This document shows, one piece after another, positions 1 to 7,510 of a stretch of DNA of 32,611 bases; the stretch's first letter is position 1, and each line of letters opens with the position of its first letter. Both the position numbers and the translations under genes were made by a program. Under the pieces are notes generated by a model. It saw only the letters and a program-made list of their open reading frames with translations, did not search any database and had not been told where the DNA came from. The stretch is taken from positions 1 to 32,611 of the forward strand of contig CANJDA010000003.1 of assembly GCA_947472705.1 (NCBI GenBank), given 5' to 3'. Origin of the DNA: Flavobacteriaceae bacterium. GTDB lineage: Bacteria > Bacteroidota > Bacteroidia > Flavobacteriales > Flavobacteriaceae.

Positions 1-321
1 AAGCATGCCCAACTCTAACTTAGCTTCTTCACTCATCAAATCTTTGCTCCAAGGGGGATCGAAGGTGATTTCAACTTCACAAGACTTTACAGTATATATT
101 TTGGTGATTTTTTCTTCCACTTCTCTAGGTAATGTCTCCGCCACAGGACAATTTGGGGAAGTCAAAGTCATCAACACTTTTACTTCATTGTCCTCATTTA
201 TCATCACGTCGTATATTAAGCCTAATTCGTAAATATCCACAGGAATTTCAGGGTCATAAATACCTTTTAAGGTTTTGACCACATTTTCACCTAAGTTGAT
301 ATCATCTTTAAATTCTTCCAT
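1..321 (-). CDS. DUF59/MIP18-family SUF-associated Fe-S assembly protein (3' end cut by window edge)
   Basis: Translation from ATG at 321 gives 107 residues running off the left edge with no stop. The protein begins MEEFKDDINLGENVVKTLKG and carries the family hallmark DPEIPVDIYELGLIYDV, then TSPNCPVAETLP with the conserved Cys, then ITFDPPW. This is the DUF59 (PaaD/SufT-like) fold found in bacterial SUF loci and in eukaryotic MIP18; the family helps insert or mature Fe-S clusters in client proteins. The final visible residues (EEAKLELGML) look like the normal end of this family, so probably only the stop codon is missing. It starts 6 bases after the sufE stop and should be translated from the sufS-sufE transcript. 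The family call is firm; the exact client proteins are unknown. Confidence 0.9.
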   Translation of the reverse strand, partial: MEEFKDDINLGENVVKTLKGIYDPEIPVDIYELGLIYDVMINEDNEVKVLMTLTSPNCPVAETLPREVEEKITKIYTVKSCEVEITFDPPWSKDLMSEEAKLELGML

Positions 322-327
322 CTTTTT

Positions 328-747
328 TTAATTTTTTGAATTAAATGCCAAAGCATACATTTTTAATTTTTTAATCATCGAAACCAAACCGTTGGCACGA
401 GTTGGTGATAAGTGTTCTTTTAACCCTATTTCGTCAATAAAATTAGTATTGGCATCCAAAATATCAGAAGCTTTTTGATTGGAAAAAGCCCGTATCAATA
501 TGGCAATTATTCCTTTGGTTAAAATTGCGTCACTATCGGCAGTGAAGATTATTTTATCACCCTGTTGCTCGGCATGTAACCATACTTTTGACTGACATCC
601 TGTTATAATATTGTCTTCTGTTTTATATTGTTCATCAATTAAAGGCAAGCCCTTACCTAAGTCGATAATATACTCGTAGCGTTGCATCCAATCGTCAAAC
701 ATTGAAAACTCATCAACAATTTCGTTTTGTAATTCTTGTATAGTCAT
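328..747 (-). CDS. sufE: SufE cysteine desulfurase activator / sulfur acceptor
   Basis: A 139-residue protein matching SufE length and pattern. The motif NIITGCQSKVWL places the sulfur-accepting Cys at residue 51. SufE takes the persulfide sulfur from SufS and passes it to the SufBCD scaffold in the cytoplasm. The ATG at 747 shares its A with the TAA stop of the upstream lipoprotein gene (TAATG), so translation is probably coupled. The DUF59 gene follows after 6 bases. Sharing a transcript with sufS fits the known SufS-SufE partnership. Nothing looks damaged. Confidence 0.96.
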   Translation of the reverse strand: MTIQELQNEIVDEFSMFDDWMQRYEYIIDLGKGLPLIDEQYKTEDNIITGCQSKVWLHAEQQGDKIIFTADSDAILTKGIIAILIRAFSNQKASDILDANTNFIDEIGLKEHLSPTRANGLVSMIKKLKMYALAFNSKN

Positions 748-1184
748 TATTCTTTTTCTTTGGCAAAGGAAACTATTTTGTTTACCAGTTTTTCTATTTC
801 GACTGGTGGGAATCCGTGATCAAAAGCAACCGTTTCATAGTCTTTGTTTTGGTAATGTATTTTTAAATTGGCTATAGCGGCGCCATCATAAAATCGTTTC
901 TGAGTTGGGTCTTTTAATGTAGCCAATTCATCTAAATTAATTTTTTGAAAATCACTAACCAATTCCTTCCAATCTGCATCTGAAATAGTCATTTCTTGTG
1001 GAGTTTCGACAGCGTTTCTATCTCTTGAAATGATAGCTTTTTTATTAGTAATAATAATTTTTTGGAAAAATCCTCGGGTGTTGGCCACATATTGTATGGT
1101 TGTATTTGTCATATCATTTTGGGCTTCATTACTACAACTTTTTCCTAAGAATATCGCTAGTAAAATCATCGAAATTGCTTTCAT
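747..1184 (-). CDS. Small predicted lipoprotein between sufS and sufE, function unknown
   Basis: A 145-residue protein with a short basic start, a hydrophobic stretch (residues 4-14) and a Cys at 17 (FLGKSCSNEA). This is a plausible though atypical lipobox, so I infer an exported lipoprotein. The rest is a soluble alpha/beta-looking sequence with a repeated pattern of short hydrophobic strands (QKIIITNKKAIISRD, IANLKIHYQNKDYETVAFDHG) and no catalytic motif that I recognise. It starts 10 bases after the sufS stop and its own stop overlaps the sufE start by one base, so it is embedded in the sufS-sufE transcript. An exported protein inside a cytosolic Fe-S operon is odd. I do not recognise a named family. 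Confidence 0.8.
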   Translation of the reverse strand: MKAISMILLAIFLGKSCSNEAQNDMTNTTIQYVANTRGFFQKIIITNKKAIISRDRNAVETPQEMTISDADWKELVSDFQKINLDELATLKDPTQKRFYDGAAIANLKIHYQNKDYETVAFDHGFPPVEIEKLVNKIVSFAKEKE

Positions 1185-1194
1185 TTTTTTATTT

Positions 1195-2409
1195 TTAAGA
1201 TAACATTATTTTGGCTTTTTTAACGGCATCAACCATTAAATCAATTTCCTCTTTGGTATTATAAAAGGCAAAACTAGCTCTAATGGTTCCTGGGATTTTA
1301 TAGAAATCCATTATTGGTTGAGCGCAATGATGTCCTGTTCTAACAGCAATTCCCAATTTATCGATTATCGTGCCAATGTCATAGGGGTGGATACCGTCAA
1401 TATTAAACGAAATTACAGAAGTTTTCGCTGTCGCTGTACCATAAATTTTCAAACCTTCTATTTCCAATAATTTTTCGGTGGCGTATGCTAATAATTCATT
1501 CTCATAATTCGCAATGTTTTCGAATCCTACTTCATTTAAATAATCAATTGCCGTTCCTAATACAATTCCGCCTTCAATGTTAGGAGTTCCAGCTTCAAAT
1601 TTATGTGGTAAATCTGCATACGTAGTTTTTTCAAAAGTTACCGTAGCTATCATTTCACCTCCGCCTTGATACGGTGGTAATTTGCGAAGCCAATCTTCTT
1701 TTCCATATAAAATTCCAACTCCAGTTGGACCACAAATTTTATGGCCTGAGAAAACATAAAAATCACAATCTAAATCTTGAACATCGGGTCTTAAATGTGG
1801 CGTTGCCTGTGCTCCGTCTATCAAAATGGCTGCACCAACTTCGTGGGCTTTGTCAATCATATACTTAATAGGGTTTATCGTCCCTAATGCGTTAGAAATA
1901 TGATTTACAGTTACCATTTTGGTCTTAGTAGAAATTAATTTATCAAACTCTGACATTATTAATTCGCCAGCATCATTCATTGGAATAACTTTAAGTATAG
2001 CACCTGTTCTTTCGCAAAGCATTTGCCAAGGCACTATATTACTGTGGTGCTCTAAAGCCGAAACCAAAACCTCATCGCCTTCTTTCATTAGTGAAGCAAA
2101 ACCATTTGCTACAACGTTAATAGCGTGTGTAGTTCCCGAGGTGAAAATGACTTCGTGAGGGTGTTTTGCATTAATATGATTCTGAATTTTACCACGAGAA
2201 ATCTCATAGGCATCAGTAGCATTTTGACTTAAAGTATGAACACCTCGATGAATGTTTGCATTAATCTCTTGGTAATATTGGGATATTGCATCAATAACCA
2301 CTTGAGGTTTTTGTGAAGTAGCGCCATTATCAAAATAGACGAGTGGTCTCCCATTGATTTTTTGAGAAAGTATTGGAAAATCAGCTCTGATTTTTTGGGT
2401 GTCTAACAT
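1195..2409 (-). CDS. sufS: SufS group II cysteine desulfurase (PLP-dependent)
   Basis: A 404-residue aminotransferase class V protein of normal SufS length. It shows the N-terminal YFDNGATSQKP segment (25-35), the PLP-stacking region ALEHHSNIVPW (118-128), and the Schiff-base Lys at about 224 in FSGHKICGPTG. The catalytic Cys is at about 362 in RTGHHCAQPIM. The short active-site loop and RTGHHCAQP motif indicate the SufS/CsdA type rather than IscS. It removes sulfur from cysteine as a persulfide for SufE. It is the first gene of the unit continuing through the lipoprotein, sufE and the DUF59 gene, with a -7 promoter box about 27 bases upstream of the ATG. Intact. Confidence 0.97.
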   Translation of the reverse strand: MLDTQKIRADFPILSQKINGRPLVYFDNGATSQKPQVVIDAISQYYQEINANIHRGVHTLSQNATDAYEISRGKIQNHINAKHPHEVIFTSGTTHAINVVANGFASLMKEGDEVLVSALEHHSNIVPWQMLCERTGAILKVIPMNDAGELIMSEFDKLISTKTKMVTVNHISNALGTINPIKYMIDKAHEVGAAILIDGAQATPHLRPDVQDLDCDFYVFSGHKICGPTGVGILYGKEDWLRKLPPYQGGGEMIATVTFEKTTYADLPHKFEAGTPNIEGGIVLGTAIDYLNEVGFENIANYENELLAYATEKLLEIEGLKIYGTATAKTSVISFNIDGIHPYDIGTIIDKLGIAVRTGHHCAQPIMDFYKIPGTIRASFAFYNTKEEIDLMVDAVKKAKIMLS

Positions 2410-2435
2410 GGTATTATTTAGAAAAATTCTAAATA

Positions 2436-2443
2436 CAAAAGTA
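2436..2443 (-). promoter_or_regulatory. Putative -7 promoter box for the sufS unit
   Basis: On the minus strand this reads TACTTTTG, a full match to the Bacteroidetes -7 consensus TAnnTTTG. It would start transcription about 20 bases upstream of the sufS ATG at 2409. A TTG lies 24 bases further upstream, slightly farther than the usual spacing, so the -33 element is uncertain. This box separates sufS and its followers from the membrane-protein genes that end at 2520. Confidence 0.55.
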
Positions 2444-2519
2444 ATAAAATTGGAACGGTTAATTTATCAAACACTTGATAATAATTACTTAATTTTTTGC
2501 TCAGTAAAGAAAGGTTCTT

Positions 2520-3683
2520 TTAAAAACTTTCTCCAGAGCCACCCCCACTAAAACCGCCGCCACCAAAAGGCATTTTGCTTTCGTTTATAACTGGTTTAGT
2601 GCTGATTTGGGAATTAATAATTAATGCTTGAGCATTTAGCAACAAATTGCTGTTTGAATCTCTATCAGGTTTGAAGGTAATTCCTGTTTCTTTATTTTGC
2701 AGTTTTTTTATGGAAAAAAACGATATCGCAAACAACAATAAACCTGCCAAAACTAAAGCAGTTTCAAGAGGCATTAAACTATAATAAAAACGAATCGTGA
2801 AAAAGGAGTAACCAAGTGTAAGCAAACCTATAGTTAAAAAGATTCTGTCTTTTCTTTGTAAACCAAAATAAATATACATTAGCGGAATTAGAAACGTTAA
2901 GCCATAAAACAAAAATGCCAATGGAATATCATGCCCTTTTGTAACTACTACTCCCATCAAGCTTTCTGATAGTTCGCGAACCACCATATAATTTACCGAA
3001 GCATAGCCAAGCACTAAACTGAAAATTTTAATAAGTTGTAATGCATTGTCATAAATAAAGTAGTTTGATTTCAAATGCATTCGCTTATAAAAAGCATAAA
3101 TAAATATAGCTAATGTTAATCCAATAAAGGGGAGAAAAATAGTGCTAATGATTTTGTAATCCGTTATAAGAGTAAAGAAAAAACCAACTAATCCAATGCA
3201 GCTAAGCAACGCTGAAATTGTATTTACATAACGAATACAGCTAAAAAGAGCAATCACAAATAAAACGGCGTAAACCACTGTTGACGATTCAAATGAAATG
3301 CCAATAGCTATACAAAATGTTGCTTGCCAAGCCAATACAAAAGCATCGTCTAAACCATGACCATGGTATAAGTTCTTTGCAAAAACTTCACTCCCTACAA
3401 GTCCTATCATTGCATATAAATAAATCAGAACTTCATAATGAGTAGTAACAAGGTTACCGAAAAGTAAAGCCAAAAAGCCCGCCACTGATGAACACAAAAA
3501 AAGGCCCAATAAGAAAAACCCAAAACGGATAAAAATGTTACTTGATTGGAGTTTTGGCAATTCATAAATAACCCCATTCAATTGTTCTTTTGAAATGAAT
3601 TTCATTTTGAACAATCGCTTGGCTTCATTAATAAGAAGACCATTTTCTAACTTCTCTTTACTGTATGCCTGCATGTTTTTCAT
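2520..3683 (-). CDS. Multi-pass membrane protein with Gly-rich C-terminal tail, paired with DUF2157 protein
   Basis: A 387-residue protein: a soluble N-terminal segment of about 45 residues, then roughly ten hydrophobic membrane segments (about 50-330), then a soluble tail ending GGGGFSGGGSGESF. That Gly-rich ending resembles the tails of TPM-domain and DUF2207 membrane proteins, but I see no TPM domain, so function is unassigned. The ATG at 3683 lies 26 bases inside the end of the upstream DUF2157 gene; a second ATG three codons on (3674) also overlaps. The overlap implies translational coupling and perhaps a two-subunit membrane complex. The DUF4401 family, often encoded beside DUF2157, is a candidate identity. 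Confidence 0.82.
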   Translation of the reverse strand: MKNMQAYSKEKLENGLLINEAKRLFKMKFISKEQLNGVIYELPKLQSSNIFIRFGFFLLGLFLCSSVAGFLALLFGNLVTTHYEVLIYLYAMIGLVGSEVFAKNLYHGHGLDDAFVLAWQATFCIAIGISFESSTVVYAVLFVIALFSCIRYVNTISALLSCIGLVGFFFTLITDYKIISTIFLPFIGLTLAIFIYAFYKRMHLKSNYFIYDNALQLIKIFSLVLGYASVNYMVVRELSESLMGVVVTKGHDIPLAFLFYGLTFLIPLMYIYFGLQRKDRIFLTIGLLTLGYSFFTIRFYYSLMPLETALVLAGLLLFAISFFSIKKLQNKETGITFKPDRDSNSNLLLNAQALIINSQISTKPVINESKMPFGGGGFSGGGSGESF

Positions 3684-4653
3684 TATTAAATTTTCGAATA
3701 CATTTTATAAACAAATAAATAGACCCAAAAACATAAAACGGTAAAAGATAGATTATCAGTTCAATGATATTAGGAGTGTCTAACAAACCTATGATTCTTC
3801 CCAAAAAGATATTAAAACCAACATATCCATAGAGTAGCGTTAAAACCAATAAGAAGGTTGAAAGAATTTGATGGCTTACTTTATAAAAATAATAAAACGC
3901 TAATACCATAATAAATATAAACAAATACCAATATCTTTCTAAAAGCCCCGCTATACAACAAATTCCAATTAGATTCAAAGCGAAAGTGGCGTACACTATG
4001 TAGAAATGTTTTTTAAATTTTTCTCTTATAGTATATTCCATAATTAGAATTAAAACGGCTCCCAGTGCCAATCCATAATAACTCAATTGTGGATTTGAAT
4101 AGACTTCGTTTTGCAATAAAGTTTGGGGTGTTATGGTGATTCCTATAAAAGTTGCCAAAGCGGTAATAGCAATAGAAAGCACACTTTTATTATCAAAATA
4201 ATAGGCCACACCAAAACACAAAACTGCCAAAAATAAAGAAACAAGTCCATAATCTTTTCCAAAAACAGCAAATTGATATTGAACATAACCAATAAAAATA
4301 CAGGCCAAAATACTTCCAGTCAAAACCAAATAATCATACATAGGATTGTCAAATAAGAATTCCTCTTTTGAGAAACCTTTAGCTTTTTTGAAACTGAAAT
4401 AAAAAGAAAGCAACATCAATACAAAATTGGCCGACAAGATGGCGAGATGCCCAATACTGTCTATGTTTTTGTATACAAATATTCCAACGCCACTAGTAAA
4501 AAGCAATACCGATACATACACGAAAAAAAGCAATTCGCTGTTAAGAGAAAAAATCCCAAGCTGTCTATACTGCTTGATTTCGTTATGTTGCTCTGAAGTG
4601 ACAAAGCCCTTTGAGGCTAAACGTTCAGTGAAATATTCTTCTTGTTTTTCCAA
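3658..4653 (-). CDS. DUF2157-type multi-pass membrane protein (TTG start)
   Basis: A 331-residue protein with the DUF2157 N-terminal pattern: a soluble helical part (LASKGFVTSEQHNEIKQYRQL, about 12-32), then the first membrane segment followed by FTSGVGIFVYKNIDSIGH. About ten hydrophobic segments continue to a basic C-terminus. The function of the family is unknown. There is no ATG near the start; the only reasonable initiator is TTG at 4653. A promoter with TTG and TATATTTG boxes ends at 4677, leaving a leader of roughly 15-20 bases, which supports this start. The next in-frame Met is about 60 residues in and would remove the N-terminal domain. It forms a two-gene unit with the overlapping downstream gene. 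Confidence 0.85.
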   Translation of the reverse strand: MEKQEEYFTERLASKGFVTSEQHNEIKQYRQLGIFSLNSELLFFVYVSVLLFTSGVGIFVYKNIDSIGHLAILSANFVLMLLSFYFSFKKAKGFSKEEFLFDNPMYDYLVLTGSILACIFIGYVQYQFAVFGKDYGLVSLFLAVLCFGVAYYFDNKSVLSIAITALATFIGITITPQTLLQNEVYSNPQLSYYGLALGAVLILIMEYTIREKFKKHFYIVYATFALNLIGICCIAGLLERYWYLFIFIMVLAFYYFYKVSHQILSTFLLVLTLLYGYVGFNIFLGRIIGLLDTPNIIELIIYLLPFYVFGSIYLFIKCIRKFNNEKHAGIQ

Positions 4654-4676
4654 CAGTACTGTATTATGATGAGAAC

Positions 4677-4706
4677 CAAATATATACAGAAAATCCGGTA
4701 ATTCAA
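4677..4706 (-). promoter_or_regulatory. Promoter for the DUF2157 gene pair
   Basis: Reading the minus strand, TTG at 4706-4704 (the -33 element) is followed after 19 bases by TATATTTG at 4684-4677 (the -7 element, TAnnTTTG). This is one of the best matches to the Bacteroidetes promoter in the window. It lies downstream of the preceding gene's stop (4734) and fires into the TTG-start gene at 4653. Confidence 0.7.
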
Positions 4707-4733
4707 AAAACCAATGTTAAAGTACGCTTGTAA

Positions 4734-5279
4734 TTATAAGAAAGTATAGGTGAATCCGATATTAAGTGTGGTTGCTGAAACACCGTCAGGGAAATTAAAC
4801 CCATGATTGTTGATTTCAATGAAGTAAGTTTCTATGTTTTCTTTATCGGTAACATTGGCAAACCCAAGAGTATATTTTCTCAAAAAACCATGATAGTTTT
4901 CGGGACCTATCTGAAAACTTTTCCCATAGCCAAAAGACAGTATCAATTTGCTTTTAGCATCTATTCCGAGTGCTACCTTACTATTAAGATACACTGGAAG
5001 TATCCCTGTGTCATGCCTAAAATTACCTTCTATTCCTGAATGTATTCCTATAAACAAACTACCTTCATCGTTGTGAATCCCTAGACCACCTCTAAAGCTA
5101 AGACCTCCAATAGAAAAGACATGTGTGTTGTTTTCAGTATCCTTTACAAAAAAAGAAGTAATGCCTCCAACTTCTCCTTCGTAATAAAAATACTTTTTGA
5201 AAAATTGTGCCTGCAGTATTTGCATGCCAAATAAGACAAACACAAGTACCAAAAAAGGTTTCTTTAAGAATCTTTTCAA
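4734..5279 (-). CDS. Exported protein of unknown function at the end of the sufABCD unit (TTG start)
   Basis: A 181-residue protein with a clear signal peptide: basic KRFLKK, hydrophobic core LVLVFVLFG, and a likely cleavage site after LQA (residue 24). The mature part alternates short beta strands with Gly turns (SIGGLSFRGGLGIHND, SLFIGIHSGIEGNF, LNIGFTYTFL) and ends in an aromatic-rich strand, like a small eight-strand outer-membrane barrel or lipocalin-sized barrel; this is inference. Initiation must be TTG at 5279, since the first internal ATG (codon 19) would destroy the signal peptide. It begins 17 bases after the sufD stop with no promoter that I can see, so it is probably co-transcribed with suf genes. 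No family recognised. Confidence 0.78.
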   Translation of the reverse strand: MKRFLKKPFLVLVFVLFGMQILQAQFFKKYFYYEGEVGGITSFFVKDTENNTHVFSIGGLSFRGGLGIHNDEGSLFIGIHSGIEGNFRHDTGILPVYLNSKVALGIDAKSKLILSFGYGKSFQIGPENYHGFLRKYTLGFANVTDKENIETYFIEINNHGFNFPDGVSATTLNIGFTYTFL

Positions 5280-5296
5280 GAGGCTGAATTTTACTT

Positions 5297-6613
5297 TTAT
5301 AAATTAAAGCCTAAATTCACCCCAAGCTTGGTAGCAATAATCTTAGTGATTCGTTTTTTTAATTCTGGGATTTTGATGCTTTCAATTACTTCATTAGAAA
5401 AGGCATACATCAATAACGCTTTGGCTTCTTTTTTTGGAATCCCACGGGATTGCATATAAAACATAGCGGTTTCGTCCAATTGCCCGATGGTGCAACCGTG
5501 AGAACATTTTACGTCATCGGCAAAGATTTCCAATTGGGGCTTCGCATTAATTGTCGCTTTATCGCCAAGTAAAATATTGTTATTTTGTTGGAAAGCATCT
5601 GTTTTTTGCGCTTCTTTTTCCACATAAATTTTACCGTTGAAAACACCTGTAGAACTGTCGGACAAAATGGTTTTGTAGTTTTGATGGCTTTCACAATTGG
5701 GCGTGGCATGATTAACCAAAGTAAAATGATCTACATGTTGCTTATCGCCAATGATTGTAATTCCTTTTAAGGTAGAATCAATTCTTTCGCCAAAATGATA
5801 GAAATTCAGGTTGTTCCTAGTGATATTACCACCAAAAGAAAAAGTGTGAACCGAAACTCGGCTTTCTTGTTTTTGGGAAATATAAGTGTTATCAATCAGA
5901 TTCGCCGATTGCAAATCGTTTTGAATTTTATAATAATCAACGATGGCGCGTTTTTGTGCAAAAATCTCAGTAACCGAATTCGTCAGCACCGGATTTTCGT
6001 TTAACGATTGATGGCGTTCGATAATTTGAACGTGAGCATTTTCACCAACGATTACCAAATTACGAGGTTGCACCATAAGCGCATCTTCTTTTCCGGTAGA
6101 GAAGTAAATGATTTCAATGGGTTTCTCCACCACTTTGCTTTTCGGGATGTTGATGTAAGCTCCTTCATTGGCGAAAGCCGTATTTAATGTCGTTAAGCTT
6201 TCTTCTTTGCTGGCAATTTTATTGAAATATTCATCTACCACCATTTTGTATTTTGGCTTATTCAATGCCGATGACATCAAGCAAACATCCAAACCGTCAT
6301 GTGTAGTTGCCGATAAAAACGAAGAGAATTTTCCGTCTACAAAAATTACTTTATGGGTATCAATTTCGTGCAAGAAATATTTTTTAACCTCAGCAAATTC
6401 GATGGCATTTTCGTGTTTTGGGAAAACCGAATAATCGTTTTTCAGAATAGCATTCAGCGAAGTATATTTCCAAGCTTCCTCTTTTTTGGTTGGGAAACCT
6501 TTATTTTCAAAGTTTTTTATGGCCGAAGTACGCACATCGTGCAATTCCGAATGCACATCAATTTGTTCTTCGAAAGCCATAAAAGACGAGATTAATTTTT
6601 CTTTCAATTCCAT
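5297..6613 (-). CDS. sufD: SufD, Fe-S scaffold complex subunit
   Basis: A 438-residue protein of the SufB/SufD beta-helix family. The C-terminal block DDVKCSHGCTIGQLDETAMFYMQSRGI includes the conserved SufD His in CSHGC. The N-terminal part has the GFPTKKEEAWKYTSL motif typical of SufD. SufD pairs with SufB and two SufC subunits in the cytosolic SufBC2D scaffold on which clusters are built, and is linked to iron entry. The ATG shares its A with the TAA of sufC (TAATG at 6611-6615), indicating coupled translation. Length and motifs are normal. Confidence 0.96.
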   Translation of the reverse strand: MELKEKLISSFMAFEEQIDVHSELHDVRTSAIKNFENKGFPTKKEEAWKYTSLNAILKNDYSVFPKHENAIEFAEVKKYFLHEIDTHKVIFVDGKFSSFLSATTHDGLDVCLMSSALNKPKYKMVVDEYFNKIASKEESLTTLNTAFANEGAYINIPKSKVVEKPIEIIYFSTGKEDALMVQPRNLVIVGENAHVQIIERHQSLNENPVLTNSVTEIFAQKRAIVDYYKIQNDLQSANLIDNTYISQKQESRVSVHTFSFGGNITRNNLNFYHFGERIDSTLKGITIIGDKQHVDHFTLVNHATPNCESHQNYKTILSDSSTGVFNGKIYVEKEAQKTDAFQQNNNILLGDKATINAKPQLEIFADDVKCSHGCTIGQLDETAMFYMQSRGIPKKEAKALLMYAFSNEVIESIKIPELKKRITKIIATKLGVNLGFNL

Positions 6614-7365
6614 TATGCTTCTTGCTCTTGTTTAATCCAGTCGTACCCTTTTTCTTCCAATTCAAGCGCTAATGAAGCGTCACCCGATTTTACAATTTTT
6701 CCGTCTATTAAAACATGAACAAAATCAGGAATGATATAATCTAACAAACGTTGGTAGTGCGTGATGACTAATACGGCATTGTTTTCGTTTTTAAGTCTGT
6801 TAACCCCGTTAGCCACAATGCGTAGAGCATCAATATCTAAGCCCGAATCCGTTTCGTCGAGGATAGCCAGTTTTGGTTCCAACATGGCCATTTGAAAGAT
6901 TTCGTTACGTTTCTTTTCTCCTCCCGAAAAACCTTCATTCAACGAACGAGATAAAAACTTTCGATCGATTTCTAATAACTCTGATTTCTCTCGAATTAAT
7001 TTCAACATTTCATTCGCTGGCATTTCTTCTTTTCCATTGGCTTTACGACTTTCATTTATAGCTGTCTTCATAAAATTAGTCACCGAAACTCCTGGAATTT
7101 CAACCGGATATTGGAATGAAAGGAAAACCCCTTTATGTGCTCTTTCTTCGGGAGCCAATTCGGAAATATCTTCGTCTTCCAAAAGGATTTCACCTTCAGT
7201 TACCGTGTAGTTTTCATTTCCGGCAATAATGGAAGAAAGTGTGCTTTTTCCAGCACCGTTAGGTCCCATGATAGCGTGTACTTCTCCAGCTTGAATTTCA
7301 AGGTTGATGCCTTTTAATATTTCTTTGTCTTCAACAGAAGCGTGTAAATTTGTTATTTTTAACAT
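6613..7365 (-). CDS. sufC: SufC, ABC-type ATPase of the SUF scaffold
   Basis: A 250-residue ABC ATPase. Walker A is GPNGAGKST (34-42), the signature motif LNEGFSGGEKKRNEI is at about 142-156, and Walker B with the catalytic Glu is LAILDETDSGLD (167-177). FSGGEKKR and DETDSGLD are diagnostic of SufC rather than transporter ATPases. It is a soluble subunit that drives conformational change of SufB-SufD during cluster assembly. It overlaps sufD by one base at its end. It is separated from sufB by 145 bases of repeat-rich DNA, the only real gap within this operon. Confidence 0.97.
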   Translation of the reverse strand: MLKITNLHASVEDKEILKGINLEIQAGEVHAIMGPNGAGKSTLSSIIAGNENYTVTEGEILLEDEDISELAPEERAHKGVFLSFQYPVEIPGVSVTNFMKTAINESRKANGKEEMPANEMLKLIREKSELLEIDRKFLSRSLNEGFSGGEKKRNEIFQMAMLEPKLAILDETDSGLDIDALRIVANGVNRLKNENNAVLVITHYQRLLDYIIPDFVHVLIDGKIVKSGDASLALELEEKGYDWIKQEQEA

Positions 7366-7366
7366 G

Positions 7367-7510
7367 ATTTGATGATTTGAAAATTTGAAAATTTGATGAT
7401 GTTGCTTCGCCGTATTTTCAAATCTAACTTTCTATATTATTGTTTTTAAATTATTAATCTTAAGCCAACTTGAAATCATTTTCAAATCTTCAAATTGACA
7501 CATTTTCAAA
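7367..7510. repeat. Cluster of TTTGAAAAT-type inverted repeats between sufB and sufC
   Basis: The plus strand has ATTTGATGATTTGAAAAT at 7367-7384, continuing as repeated TTTGAAAATTTG units to about 7397. The reverse complement of a near-identical 18-mer (17 of 18 bases) lies at 7478-7495. A third inverted copy of the core (ATTTTCAAATCT) is at 7414-7425, and a fourth (ATTTTCAAAT) lies next to the sufB stop at about 7502-7511. The arms could fold into a long hairpin in the sufBC transcript. There is no ORF or promoter box here that I trust. It resembles a dispersed intergenic repeat, but only this copy cluster is visible in the window. Confidence 0.7.
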
